A DNA stretch of 64,000 nt from the NCBI GenBank assembly GCA_008921705.1, contig VFFE01006670.1, positions 370,392-434,391 of the forward strand, read 5' to 3'. Below are positions 1 through 12,369 of the stretch, in pieces; the stretch's first letter is position 1, and each line of letters begins with the position of its first letter. A program made the translations under genes and the position numbers. The notes under the pieces are model-generated. The model was not told where the DNA came from. It saw only the letters and a list, made by a program, of their open reading frames with translations, and ran no database searches. Source of the stretch: Burhinus oedicnemus. Its lineage: Eukaryota; Chordata; Aves; Charadriiformes; Burhinidae.

Positions 1-719
1 CAGTCATCTCCTATAAGCAGCTTTAAGTTTTTGTTTAAAAAACGAGAATGCACGTAAAAACCAGTCTAAACCCCAAAGTTCGAGCTGAGGTTGCTGCCTT
101 ATTTTTCGAGCAGAACAGGAATAGTTTTTTTCTCAGTTTGGTGTTCTTGCGAAGTGCTTTTTCTGTGGGAGACGGGCCCCTTTGTGCAGTCCCCACTGCT
201 CGCCCCTCTCCAGGGCGAGGAGGGCAGCCGCCCCATGCCACGGCGGCTGTAGGGGCTGGGGCTGCACTGGGCTGTCGTGGCTTTACCCTCTGCGGCTGCC
301 GGTGGTAAAAAGGGGATTGAGATGTCCTTAGCAGCAGGGAGAGCTGAGGTCCTCATCAGTTGTGAGCCCCACGAGGAGATGCTAAGCCCTTCAGAGGGGT
401 GAATATTGTCTGTGCTTTCCTCTCCACCTGCTTCCATAACCTACCATCTTTGCCGTGCTGCTCGGCTATAAAGCCTGTTTGTATGTATAGCGACAGCCGT
501 AGCTCTTGAAGAACCTGAATGCCTGTGCTGAAACTTGCTGGACAGAAAAAAACCTGGGAAGTATTCCAGGGAGCGCAAATCCTTACACCTACGTGAAGGC
601 GCCCATGCTCAAAGCCAGGCTGGGGAACTCAGAAGGTGTCTTTGGTTGCGCATCGGGGAGGAAAGCGCTTCCTTTCCAGGTGGCTTTGTTTAATTCCAGG
701 TCAACAGGTTAATGAGATC

Positions 720-900
720 TCTGGGATATTTGATTTGATCTGGAATGTAAACATTCGCTTGGCACGTGTCCTTGATGTCTGATCAGATGGAAATGCAAAT
801 GTGGCGCTGAGCATGGCACGCCATCCAAAATGTTTTGGTGACACAATGTGTAAGACAAAATAACGATCACTTTTTCAAGGAGCCTAATTGAAATGTTTTC
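720..900. promoter_or_regulatory. candidate conserved noncoding element with octamer site
   Basis: AT-rich, low-CpG unique sequence with dense recognisable motifs: a perfect octamer ATGCAAAT at 793-800 (the POU-family site), a forkhead-like GTAAACA at about 747, and homeobox-like TAAT cores. Intronic enhancers often look like this. The call rests only on composition and motifs, so it is an impression; cross-species conservation was not tested. Confidence 0.2.
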
Positions 901-2538
901 TGTTGCCTTTGAGTCCTGCCATGTCTATCAAATCAACAGCTCAGCACCAAGGGTAACGTGCCTGGTACTGGAGTGGAAGCTCCTTTGGCTCCCTCGGGAG
1001 CACCGAAAACCCAGGGCTGTCCCGGGAGCTGCCGCTGCGGCAGAGGCAGCGTTCAGACTTCCCCGAAGATCTTAATTGCTGGTTTAGTGCCTCTGTCTTT
1101 TGGGTGAGTGGAGTTATTTAAGTTGATAAATGGATAGCATCGCTGTAATGCAGTATGTTGTCGTTGACACTTATTGATTGAACCTCGGGACTCAATTGAT
1201 CAAGCTCCCCAGTGCCAGCATGTAATCCCAGTGGAAAAAATCAAACCTTTAATGGGGTCATGCGTTACTCTTGGTTTTCCACTTGGGGTTATACATTTTG
1301 GGAGGGAAGGAATTGGTTTTGATGGCCTGAATCCCCACTGATACCTGGATTAAATAAAGACTGGCAGTAGGAACACTTGTTATTGTGGCAATCCAGTCTT
1401 GGGCAGACCCAAGCCTCATCTGATATGGCATATTTCACCTCCAGGACTTGAGTGTCTTGATGTTAGAAGGAAAGAAAGGACCCTTTCAGGTGTCTGTTAT
1501 CCATCATGAGGAGGCCCAAGAGGACAGAGGTGCTGCTGGACTGAATATTTTTTCGCCAGTCCTCCTCAGTACACTGCAGCTAATCCAATAAACCCTGTGG
1601 CACAACGCAGGCAGTGCAGCGCCTCAGGTTGACGTTGCTGCTGGAACCTAAGTAAGCACTTCCTAAAGTTGCATGGCTTTAATTCTGAATTTATTGTAGG
1701 TTTTTGCATGTTTGTAATTTGTGTTGGAATAGTATCTGCAGTTACGCTGGCTACTTAAGAAATGCGAAGGGTTTGTCGTTGTCGAGAGTCAGAACAGAAG
1801 TTACGGCATCTGGCTCTTGTGGCAGGAGTCGGTGCTCGAGGATCTCTTCTCTGTCCCGTCCTGCAGTTAGTTTTGTACATACAGAGTCATTTGGGCTTTT
1901 TGCGCCTATTTTAAAAGTGTTCAGCATTTGCTATAATTAAAGATGAGAAGATAATCCACTGTACCTTCTGTTGACAGTTTACGGGATGCAGCATAGTCAT
2001 CGCCTACCTTGCAGGTCTCAGAGGTTTCCTCTGCAGAGCAGGTAAATGCTGTGAGCATCGTTTTGATGGTGGGGAACTGGTGTGCGGGGGGTTCAGTTCC
2101 CTGTCTCAAATTTGCTCTGGCAGAGCTGGGTTTTGAAACCCAAATAGTTTCCCAGCGAATATTCAGCCACAGAGCCAGCCTTCTTCCCTGGGCACTTGTG
2201 TTCCCAGTAATCAGAGACCTTATGAAACACTTATTACAAAGACAATAATCCCAGCAATATCTGGCCACAGAGGGATGCCGAGTTGGGGGGCAAGAAGCAG
2301 GCAGCTCGCTGCAGGCGTGTAAAAGAAGTGATGTGGTTTGTGTGCAGATGTGGTATCAACGCTGAGGGACTCAACTCTTTCTAATACCGCAGGCATTTCT
2401 TACAGTACTAGAAAAGTGGGCTGTTAAACTTTGCAATAAAAAAAAAAAAAAGCTTTTACAATTCATTCACAGAGTTTAATCCCACAGGGACAATTTTTCT
2501 GTGTAGTCTTCCCATTTTCCTGTTGTGTTCCAAAATTA

Positions 2539-2603
2539 CTTCTTTTTTTTTTCTTCTTCTTCTTCTTCTTCTCCTTCTTCTTCTTCTTCTTCTTCTTCTT
2601 CTT
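2539..2603. repeat. (TTC)n microsatellite
   Basis: A T-rich run passes into about 17 TTC/CTT units with one CTC interruption near 2571. It is a simple polypyrimidine/polypurine repeat inside a TOX2 intron. Such tracts vary in length between individuals and can form triplex DNA. The apparent Ser- or Lys-rich reading frames across it are artefacts of the repeat. Confidence 0.95.
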
Positions 2604-5600
2604 TAATGCTCCATGCAATAAAACTTGGAGGCCTGTCATTACTTTTGAGTCTATCGCTTTATGTGAATGCAATATCTAAAATGCCTGAGAAGAGCCAGGA
2701 GAGACATAAACCAAAGTGAACTGGACTGTGCAGAAAGGCTTCAATAAGCTGCAAGAGCTCACAGGGAAGGGCCCATAAATACCACGGGAGATGATGGGGC
2801 CAGCATGGCTGCAGGTCCAGCCCGCAGGTGGGAGGGTGGATGGAGGAGTGTGGTGTACAGCAGTAGGTCAGCTGGCTGTGGAAGGGCCCCTAGGAGCTGG
2901 AGGTGCTCTTGCCAACATTAATTTTTATCCCCCAGCTACCCTGAGAAGCAAACACCAGGATTTACACAGTCTCCCACATTGCCCAGCGTCTTCTCTATCA
3001 AAAATGAAGCTTCTTGCCCTTCTGCCCGGCTGGGGCCGGGCTCAGTTCCAGGTGCTCCACGGCTGTCACCAAGCAGTGCAGAGCCATGTGGCTGGGGGGT
3101 TCCCCGGGGTGCTCTCCCTTGTGAGCAGGATGGGGAAGGGCTGGACGTGATGCCGCCTGGGCAAGGATGCGCGATAGAGCGCACTTCGGCTCTCTCCATG
3201 GTGGTGTCCCATTTGGCAGGCAGGATAACAGCAATGAAATGAGTGGTCTCCAATCCACCAGCAGCTTTTTGTCGGATCCACCAAGAGCCCTCAGCTATCC
3301 TGAGCCCCATCAGGGGCTGCAGAGCTTGCAAGGGACAGCAGCTTCTGTACGGCCTCGGCTGGGCCGCTGCCATGCAGGAGCTCTCTCGGCCTTCCTGCCA
3401 GTCAGGCACACCTGAGTTTGCATCATTCCAGCCTCCCCCAGTGCCTCCCACCAGCATACTGGCTTCTTGATGGGCACCGGCATCTTCCATTACTCATTTT
3501 TCTCCTTTTTTCCATAGTGCTCATTTTTTCCTTTTTGTTTTTTTTGGCATTGTCCTTTGTTGCGTAGGGAATGGAAGTGGATGTCAAACCCATTGCATTG
3601 TCTGGGAAATTGAATTCTTCCTTTCCGGCCACCCCTACTGCCTCGCTGGGAGTGCCAGGAGCACCACAGTGTTTGTGGGAGCAGAGCCTGTGGAGAAGGA
3701 CTTCTGTCCATCCCAGCAGTTCAAAACCTTGTAAAGAGGAGGCTGAGCTGTAACTCAAGATGTTAAACATATAATATCATCAAGGATCTGGTAAACCCAC
3801 CAGGAAAATCAAACTCCCCCAGGGAGTCTCTGTAGAGATGGAGATGTGAAGCAAAAAACTTTCTGTCTCTAATATTTTCCTGCTTTCCCTTTTTTTTTTT
3901 TTGTCCCTAATGTTACTTGCGTGAAACCAGATCTCTGCTTCTCAGGAATCTATTTGCGTGTCTTTGACCTGTGGAAGAGCTTTGCTGGGCAGGTGACTGT
4001 GCCCTAGTGTGCACAGCTCAGGGTCGGATGCACCTTCAGAGGGGACCTGGGAAGCGTGGCCAGGGACCACCTGTAGCACCATGTAACGTGTGGTCTCTCA
4101 TCCCAGCCTGGGAAGCACACAGCAAGTCCCACTATACAGATACTTATTTCAGTAGAAGGTTTTAACACTGGCTTCTGAATCCATCTCCCCACCAGTATCT
4201 TTGGGATTAAAAAGTGAAAGCCAAAAATTAAAGAAAATCTGATGTATAAAGAGGTCTGATGCTGAAGAGATTTCCCCCTTGCTTCCCGTGGGGATAGCTG
4301 TGCCTCAACCGTTTGACCCATATAATGCAACAAAAATACTCCCTGAGACAGTTAATCTGCTTCTCCATCCGTCTCCAGCACAGAGGCAGAAGTCTGGAGT
4401 AGGAAATCGGTTTGGGTGGGCTTCAGGGCCGGAGCAGACCCTTCCCCGCTCCCAGGACCATCTCGGCCCCCTCGGTCCCTACCCCTGCACGCCTGCAGGT
4501 GGTTCTCACCTACCCCCTTCGCTTCTTTTCCGCTGCGTAGCTGGTTCTCACTGGCTTTCCTCCCCTTGCCAGCACACGAGAAGGGGATGTGACAATTTTA
4601 TTAAGTTTTATACCCTCCATGGGTTGGCGGGGGGCTCAGGGTCTGGTGCTGCTTAATTACCTCCCACTGCCTGTTACAGGGGAATTCTGGCCCCAGCTTT
4701 TGGGACGTGATGGTGTTATGCCTGGCTGAGCGGCAATTGCCTTCATCTACAAATGGTTTTTACAAAATCGCTAAATAATGTATTCAGAAAACATGCTGGA
4801 AATTAATGGAATAGATTATTTGCAAACATGTTCACTGAATTATCAGGCTTGTTCTTTATCCGTAAAATAATGTACTTTAAAAAAAAAAAAAGAAGTTTAT
4901 TGAATACGTTATTTACAGACTGTTCTCCAGCTGAGAGCTGCAGGAACACCGACGGAGCGCACATGTGGATCGGCTGCTTCCTGGTGGCCGGGGGCAGTTG
5001 CTCCTCCTCCAGACAGATGCATGGTCCAGGACTTTGCTTGCGTTTTGCTGGACCATTTTGCTCATCCCTGACCTCGGAGGAGTGAGTTTGGAGAGGGACG
5101 TGTGCCTATTCCCCCACTCCCCGTGGGAATAGTCACAACGGTTGCTTTGCTTCGTGCATCGCCTTCTAAGACTCAGCGCTGCTCCTGTAAAAAAGTCCAT
5201 GGAGAGGAATTAAGCCGTTTTGTGTAGCATTGTCGCATCATGGGGCCCTGCTCTGACAAGCAGCGAGGGATCATTTGGGGGTGGATGGTTTAGACCTCCC
5301 GCCTGGCCAGTCCCCACAGCAGCACATCGCCCTGCAGTGAAGGGAGCATGACGGGTGGGAACCCACCTCGGAGGAACCGTGCCTTAAGGGAGGGGAGATC
5401 CTGCCACCAGTCTTGGTTGCTTCTGCAGTTCTCCTGCGGTATCCATCCTGTTGAGCTATTCTCAAGCACCCCCAATGCAAGCAGCAGGGTTTATCCCTCC
5501 CTCAAGTCAAAGGGGCACTGTGTGACACTGGTGTACAGCGACGATGTCACCTGCCTGCTGGTGATGAGGCAGCTCAGGAGCATGAAGGAAGCACAGGTCA

Positions 5601-6075
5601 GCCCTGGGGTCTCCGTAGTGCAGGCGAGGTGGAGCTGCAGGGCTGCAGGAGGTCAGCTATAGGAAACATCCCATGCGTAGTCCAGGTCCCCGTCTCATCT
5701 GTGTTGTTTCTCCACCATCACACAGCTGGTGGGATTCAGGACTCAGCGTGGGCCAAGACCTTACAATACTTCGGTCTTCTTAAGAAGCAACATCCCAGCT
5801 AGGGGTGCAGGTCTGCAGCAGTGCTGAGATGGAGGACAGGTCTGGAGGTCTAGCTGGCTTGGATTTGTCTTCTGACATCTCAAGGTGCTTTAAAACCATA
5901 ACCTTTTGCAATCTGTATAATAACTCCAGTAGCCCAAGAGAGGGGGAAGCACACATTGAAGCAGGACTCCTACCTGCTTGGCACTCCCTGCGGGTGGGAG
6001 TTACTGGATTTGGGCCCCTCATGGACATCTCTGCTGTACAAACCCACAATAATGCTCTTATTGGCAGATGACCAT

Positions 6076-6100
6076 GGGGGGGTGGGGGGGTGGGGGGTGG
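6076..6100 (+). repeat. G-rich tract, potential G-quadruplex
   Basis: Three runs of six, seven and six G separated by single T, then a final GG. The tract satisfies a simple four-G-run quadruplex pattern on the + strand, which is also the transcribed-sense strand of the TOX2 intron. There is no gene here. Confidence 0.7.
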
Positions 6101-6834
6101 TTCTATCATAGGAAAATAACAAGATTCAGTTCATGCCGTATGGGGTTGGTCTGTTCCTTTTGACCGTGCCCTTCCAGCACCGGGAGCGATGAGAATATTA
6201 ATGAGAAATATTTCCCGTTTGCCAAGCACAGTCTCCATCCTGTTTTGCACCGCGGGTCTCACCCAGAAGTTCCAGTGCTTTATCTTCGTGATGAAGTGTT
6301 AATTGTGTTTGGAGGATTCTTTCCCCCGTAATAGCAGCATATCGTAACACAAGATCACAGCCTGTCAAAGTGCTGAATTCAGCTCGTCGGGCAGGTGCTT
6401 TCCAAAACCAGCCCCCGGTCCTGCCTCCCCCTGCCCGCCAGGCGCCCGGGGGCTGCAAGCTGCGGGGAACTTCTCTTTGGGGGGAAAAAGATATGAAGCA
6501 ATTTATGTAGTAACAGAGCAGATCAAAAAAAAACCCCTATGGGTGAGGAGCCAGAGATAAACACAACTGAACTGGGCAAGCCCCGGGAGCCTTGTCTGGG
6601 GTCAGCTGTATGGCTTTGCGGTGAAGCTTCGTGTTGGAAAATACTGCATTTGCAACAGCCAGTATTAATTAGAAAGGTCAGGATTTCAAATTATGTAGGA
6701 TTTAAAGCAGACCGTAAAACTTTCTTTCCTCATATAAGTCTGCTCAAATCCTCTTTAAGTCGTCAGGCTGAGCTGGCTTGTCTGCACATGGCTTGGAATA
6801 ACTGACTGAGGAGGTCTTCGTACTGCTAACGCTG

Positions 6835-7390
6835 GTATTTAGTAATTCTTGGAATATTGGGGAAGCTCTGGAGGACTAGAAAAGAGCTAATGTGCAAATA
6901 TTTAAAAAGGGAAACAGAACAACCCAGGTAATTACAGACCTGTCAGTCTGTCATCAATCCTCAGCAAAATAATGGAGTGGCAGATCCAGGCCTCAATTAA
7001 TGAATTAAGGGAAGGTAATATAATTAATGCCAATCAACATGGGGTGATGGAAAACAAATCTTGTCAAACTAACTTGATATCTTTTTTGATAAGATTACAG
7101 GTTTGGGTGATAAAGGTAACAGTGTTAACATAATATACTTAGACATCTGCAAGACATTTGACTTGGAAGCACAAAGTATATTGAGAAAGTTGAACAATAC
7201 AGAATCAGTGTTACGCAAGTTTGGTGGATCGGCTTGTCACTCTGTCTTCCTGGAGTTTGTCATATTTTTGCCAAAGAAAGCATTAAATAATAGCCAGTGA
7301 AGTTTGTAGATGACGCAGTGAGTAGGGAAGCGGCAGAAGACAGAGACGCAGAGCTGTTAGCATGGCCTGGTAAACTGGTCACTGGTAATG
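6835..7390 (+). mobile_element. ancient degraded CR1-type LINE reverse-transcriptase fragment
   Basis: Translated in the + direction, the segment shows decayed non-LTR reverse-transcriptase motifs in the correct order. A block reading NYRPVSL starts near 6927 and is followed by a kIME-like stretch. A block near 7040-7165 resembles the family pattern of NQHG, then K-S-C-TNL, then I-YLD-K-FD. A KFVDDA block at 7300-7317 corresponds to the catalytic xADD region. The blocks lie in several frames with stops between them. The stretch between the YLD...FD block and the VDD block is too short, which indicates an internal deletion. It is more diverged than the other CR1 copies here, so it is an old insertion. 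The exact ends are uncertain, and the element cannot be active. Confidence 0.8.
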
Positions 7391-8211
7391 AATATTGGGG
7401 AACCAATATTGTCCCACCTGCAGGAGCAAAAGAAATCTTTCAAGATGAGGACTCTCCTTCTTACGGATGGGGGCTCTGGAAAAGGGATGTGAGATGGTGG
7501 GAACAGCTATGCCTCGGGGTGGGTGCTGGCTGATGGAGACATCCAAAAAGCATCCATAGCAGTGAGCAGGGGGGGCAGCTTGGAGACAGTGCAGAGGACC
7601 GCTCTGCATCTTTGGCCAAAGCGGGAGGGGTTTGATTATGATCAAGGGCTTTGATGAAGAACAGTCTGGTGAGAGCCCTCCGGTCTGGCAAGCGATGGGA
7701 TGTGGAGCTCCGGGCTCTGGCAGCGTGGGCTGGCCTCGCAGGCTGCACGGAGGGCTTGCTGCAGGGATCACCCGCTGGGTGACTGAGCAAGTGAATCCAT
7801 CCCCATGGGCAGCTTTTCAGCCACGCCTGGCAGGGAGGGCTGTGGGCAGTGGGCAGTACCTGTCCTCATCCACTGCCTCCTTGCAGCCACCCCTTCTCTG
7901 TACCCTCCACCTGCGGGTCCCGCGTTGTGCCCAGCAGACTCACAGCGATGCCTTGGATCCCCTGCGGGATGCCCCCACCGGGACAAAAGTAAGAAGGCTC
8001 ATGAAACCGAGGGCCTGGGAAAGCTGTGCCTTCAAATCTGCCCTAGGGCGTGTCTGCGTCTCAGAAATAGTCTTTTTAAATCGTGAATGTGGATTCTTTC
8101 TCTTTGCTGCCTGGCCTAGAATTCAGAGGTGGTCCTTCGGCTCATGCTTGCAAACTTGAGTCTGTAAAACTCTTTTTTCACTGTGTTTGATGAAAAAACC
8201 CTGTGATTTCA

Positions 8212-8402
8212 ATATAGAATCATAGAATCATAGAATGGATTGGGTTGGAAGGGACCTTAAAGATCATCTAGTTCCAACCCCCTGCCATGAGCAGGGACAC
8301 CTCCCACTAGACCTGGTTGCTCCAAGCCCCATCCAACCTGGCCTTGAACACCTCCAGGGGTTGGGCATCCACAGCTTCCCTGGGCAACCTGGGCCAGTGT
8401 TC
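8212..8402 (-). mobile_element. CR1 LINE 3' end, minus orientation
   Basis: On the + strand it begins with two and a half copies of ATAGAATC, the reverse complement of the CR1 terminal repeat. The conserved CR1 3' tail in reverse follows: GGTTGGAAGGGACC, the CCCCCTGCCATG block, and the GGGCAACCTGGGCCAGTG block. Only about 190 bp remain, the usual 5' truncation of non-LTR elements. The interior is well preserved and nearly identical, in opposite orientation, to the copy at 28418-28608. Confidence 0.95.
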
Positions 8403-9353
8403 CAAAAAATTTCCATGTGCCCAAACCCCCAAAGCCGGCACCAGCAGTTCCCATGGGCTCCCCATGGCAGCCTGGTGGGGTTACGGGTCCCCAGGAGCTG
8501 GCAGGGGGGTGCTTGGTCCCCCTGGGGACTAGGAGCGTCCAGGTGGGAGGCTTGTCCCAGGGAGTGACAACCATGGCTGGGAACCCCACTGCATATAGAA
8601 AACCTCTGCCGTATGATAAATGTCCCCCCTGCCCCTACAAAAATAAATTGCTTCCTTTTTAAATCCTTTCCTACTGTTCCCCTCGTATTCCTAATAGGAT
8701 GATCAGTGGAACCAAAGATGTGGCTGTTACTTTAAAGGATAAATTAGTTTGACTCTTAACTCAATAATTAAAACTGTTATGGCTATGAGCCTGCAGGGAT
8801 AATGTACTATTATTATAGTCATTTGTTTCAATTAAATGCTTACTGATTTTACAATAGCAGCTGGGCACCTGTGTGAGATAGCTATTACTCTGAACAAGAC
8901 ATCTCAAATTCCAGCAGAAATTTGTCACTGCACTAAAGCATTTTACATAGACCATGAAAGTTTATTAGGAGCAGTTACAAATCGGGAAGAGGAGGGGCGG
9001 TAATTGGGGATATATTTTCTTATCAGCTTCTCTCTCTCCTGCTCTCTCTCTTTTTTAAGTAAATCATCTTTAAGCATTTCAGCTGTGGTGATGCGTTTAC
9101 ATTTAAACTTCAATACAGAAAAAGCCTGCTGGGAAAACTTTGCTTCAAAGCTGTTCAGCAGATAATTTCTCTCCCTGGTTGATTGTGAATGGCTTGTTCT
9201 CAGGAACAAACCTAAGGAGAGGTAAGCTGTGCCGCCAGTGAGCCTTGTGGCTGCCCCTGGAATAGCTGCTCCCCTCACCCAGGGAGGAAGACCCCGACAG
9301 GGGAAGGCTCCAGCAGCTCTGCCCATACGAACTCGCCCTGGGAAGGGTGGCAG

Positions 9354-9562
9354 TCATAGAATCACAGAACGGTTTGGGTTGGAAGAGACCTTTAAAGGCC
9401 ATCTAGTCCAGCCCCCTGCCATGGGGAGGGGAGGACTTAGTGGACGCCTTCCACTAGATCAGGTTGCTCAGAGCCCCGTCCAACCTGACCTTGGATGGTT
9501 CCAGGGATGGGGCATCCACCGCCTCTCTGGGCAACCTGGGCCAGTGCCTCACCAAGATAATG
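9354..9562 (-). mobile_element. CR1 LINE 3' end, minus orientation
   Basis: It starts with TCATAGAATCACAGAA and GGTTTGGGTTGGAAGAGACC, then shows the same tail blocks as the copy at 8212, ending near CCAGTGCCTCACC. It has more substitutions than that copy and about 20 bp of inserted G-rich sequence near 9425. This 5'-truncated fragment lies in the same orientation only about 950 bp from the previous copy. Confidence 0.93.
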
Positions 9563-10163
9563 TTTTGAAACACACCAAGCGGAGCTTCCAGTTAACTGCC
9601 CCCCAAAATTCATATGCGAAAGGCAGCTCTTTCCAGCAATAAGGGCCGCAGCACTAGCCAGCAGACCTGGGGCTCAGGTCCCAGGCTCAGGCAGGGGTGG
9701 CTGCTGTTGTTGAATGTCCTCTCCTGCAAAATCCTGATTCCCAACTGAAGCCTTGAGGCAGGTCTCACCCCCATAACCACCTTCCGCCTTTGCTTTGCAT
9801 GGGATTTTTCTCCTCCCGCTTTCCTTGGCCTCAGCCACACCCTAAAGGTATCACCATGTTTTGGTGGCAGAAGTACAAATTCAGAGGTTCTGCGTTATTC
9901 CCTCGTGGTGTGTTTTGCCCTTGCTGCATACGTGGCTGGCTGCAATCCCGGGTGGGATCTGTGCCGAAGCGCTCGCAGATGTTACCCAGCAGGAAAGGAG
10001 GAAATTTGGCTGGAGCTTGCCGTAACGGCGTTGGCTGACCCCCGCTGCACCGCAGCCCCCCGAGCTAAAGCCAAGCCGTGTAAGGCAGGACGTGTAAAAG
10101 ATGACGGCCAAGACCAGTGATAGCAGGTAGACGGCGCAGCTCCAGCCCAGGGGCATCGCCCCT

Positions 10164-10204
10164 TTGAAGGTCCCTTCTAACCCAAACTATTTATGATTCT
10201 GTGC
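10164..10204 (+). mobile_element. very short CR1 3' tail remnant, plus orientation
   Basis: About 40 bp match only the extreme 3' end of CR1: GAAGGTCCCTTCTAACCCAA followed by a degenerate ATGATTCTGTG terminus. Nothing upstream looks like CR1, so this is either an extremely 5'-truncated insertion or the surviving end of an older one. Confidence 0.7.
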
Positions 10205-10599
10205 TCTTTGCCTGTAGAGCGCCCAGGTCCCCAGCCAGGCTCTTCCTCGCAGCCTTTTGTCACTCGCACTGACAGAAACTCTTCTCCCCAGAAACTAGGA
10301 CCGCAGAGCATGTGCTGTTTGCCAGCCTATTTTTCTCCTGCTTAGGATTAGCTGGAGCATTTATAGGCTTGCTATGCATATTCATTAAAAAAATTGAAAT
10401 ATTGTGGAAAAAAAGAAGCCGTCTTTGAGTTAGCACAGCCTTTGGGAATCTGCTAAGTAAGATGCACTTAATTACTTTAGCTATGACTACATCACATTTC
10501 ACTCGTGTTTCCTCTGAGATGCAAAACATCTTTTCAGCGGAGGCTGCAAACACATCCCGAGACTTTTGCAGCACCTCGTGGTGAGCTTGTTGCGCTGAA

Positions 10600-10830
10600 C
10601 GCCCGGGATGGAGACAGGATCTGACCTGGCTCGTGGAGCCGCCCCTCCCGGTGACGGAGCTAATCACGTTTGCAGGGCGGTTATTTAATTACCGCGTGCA
10701 CTTCCGTCGGGCTGCGCAGGGATGTTGAATGTTTTGCGGAGGGCAGAGGCGCGGGTGCAGCCCCAGTGAGCCTGCGGCAGGGGTTGCATCCCGCAGGACC
10801 CGGTGTGCTGCGGGAGAAGAGGTTGTGTGC
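10600..10830. other. CpG-rich intronic patch
   Basis: CpG dinucleotides are clearly denser here than in the surrounding intron (for example GCGGAGGGCAGAGGCGCGG near 10735). The patch sits beside an AT-rich, conserved-looking stretch at about 10310-10520 that contains an ATGCATATTCAT octamer-like site. It could be an intronic enhancer or minor promoter. I see no splice-donor-linked exon, and no protein here looks familiar. Confidence 0.25.
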
Positions 10831-12369
10831 TTCTGCAGGGGGGATGTCGCATTCGTTACCTTCTCTCACTTTGGTTGGCCGACATCGCAATTTCATTCAT
10901 CATTTACTTGCCTAATTAGGCAGGGGAGCATCTCTGAATCCTGCTGCTGGGTTTCTCTTTCCTTGGGACTTTCTTGGGGTGGGTATTAACTATTTTGGGT
11001 GCACAACTAAGGCCCCTGAAATCGCTCGGTGTCTGCAGGGTCTTGCAGCGGAAAGCAGGACTAACCCTTTCCCCAGCTGGAGCAAAGGCCGTTGTCACCC
11101 AAAGGCCCACGGAAGAAGTGCCGGGGCTGCACACAAACCGCTCGCCTTCGTTTTCACCCCAAATATTTTCCATTTGGAGAACACAAATGGCTTTTCCACC
11201 ACTCACCCTCTCCAGTCCTGAGGACATCGGGAGTTGTGGGCAGGGGCTATGGGGAGGTGGCAACCTGGTGTGTTGTTCCAAAACTGTATTTTTTTTTTTT
11301 TATTAAAAAAAAGGGAAATGGAGAGAAATTTAGTGAGTGGCAAAGGATGCGGTCAGATCCTGCTCCTGCAGACAGCGGTCAGCAGGGTGGCACTGGGGAG
11401 CGTAGTCGCACATGTCCCTGCAAAACCTGGCCAGGGTGGGAAGAGATGGAGACATGGGTGTGGGTCAGAACCAGCAACATTCAGCAAAGGTTTTAAGTGA
11501 AACTGCTGATTTTTAATGATGTAAAGAAATAGGCAGCTGCTTGGGAGGAGGCCTCTGGGCCAAGATATCCTTGGGAGGGGGGTGTCCCAGGAAAAATGCA
11601 GTGTCTCCACTTTTTAAGAGAGGGCTGTGGTTGGGTTGCTGTCAGCAGGAGGCTTCTGCATGGATTCTCTGAGCCAGGGCTCAGATTTCTGTTTTTTCCT
11701 ACAAATTTTCATAAGCATTTGCAGCACGTGTCCCATATCCATAATTGCACTCCTGGACTTGTTCTGCTCTGATGCATAAATAACATGCACTGTAAAGAAA
11801 AAGTGTATGATTACATATTTAATGGATAAACGGAGCCGTTGTGGTCTATTGGCCACATAATAAAAGTTTCAAAAAAATTGTCTTAATACAGTATTTACCC
11901 AAGAGACTGCCATGGCTGCAAACGTGAATGAGCTATTTTAAATTTTAAAATTTTTTAAGCCACGTTTCATAGCCTTCCCCATTTCTACAACACCCATCTT
12001 CTAAACTTTTTCTTCATTTAAATTTAAAATAAGGACAATAAATTATTCTTTTCCTTAGCAGCTGGCAGATCTTCTCCAACATGAAAGGTCTGGATTAAGC
12101 TGACAAAATCCCAGATAAATGTACCTTTTCGACTGGAATTTGGGAAGGAGCTTGCTGCTTGCGCGGCAGACAGGTGCTGACCTGTCTTCCCATCTTGCAG
12201 GCTCCCTGTCGCTGCCTGTCTCACCCCTGGCCATTCCCACAGCGTTTGCAAATTCAGTTGCAAATGCAAAAATTGCCTCTCTGATGCCTCCTGTGCTGCC
12301 CGAGCCCGTTGTCCATCCCCATCTTGCTTGGCTGCGGTGTGCACGTCCTTGATGTCGTTGTGGGGTTGT

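Noticed and set aside
2463..2719. Lys-rich and Ser-rich reading frames on opposite strands
   Set aside because: Both are direct translations of the TTC microsatellite and its flanks; no codon pattern or family supports a gene.
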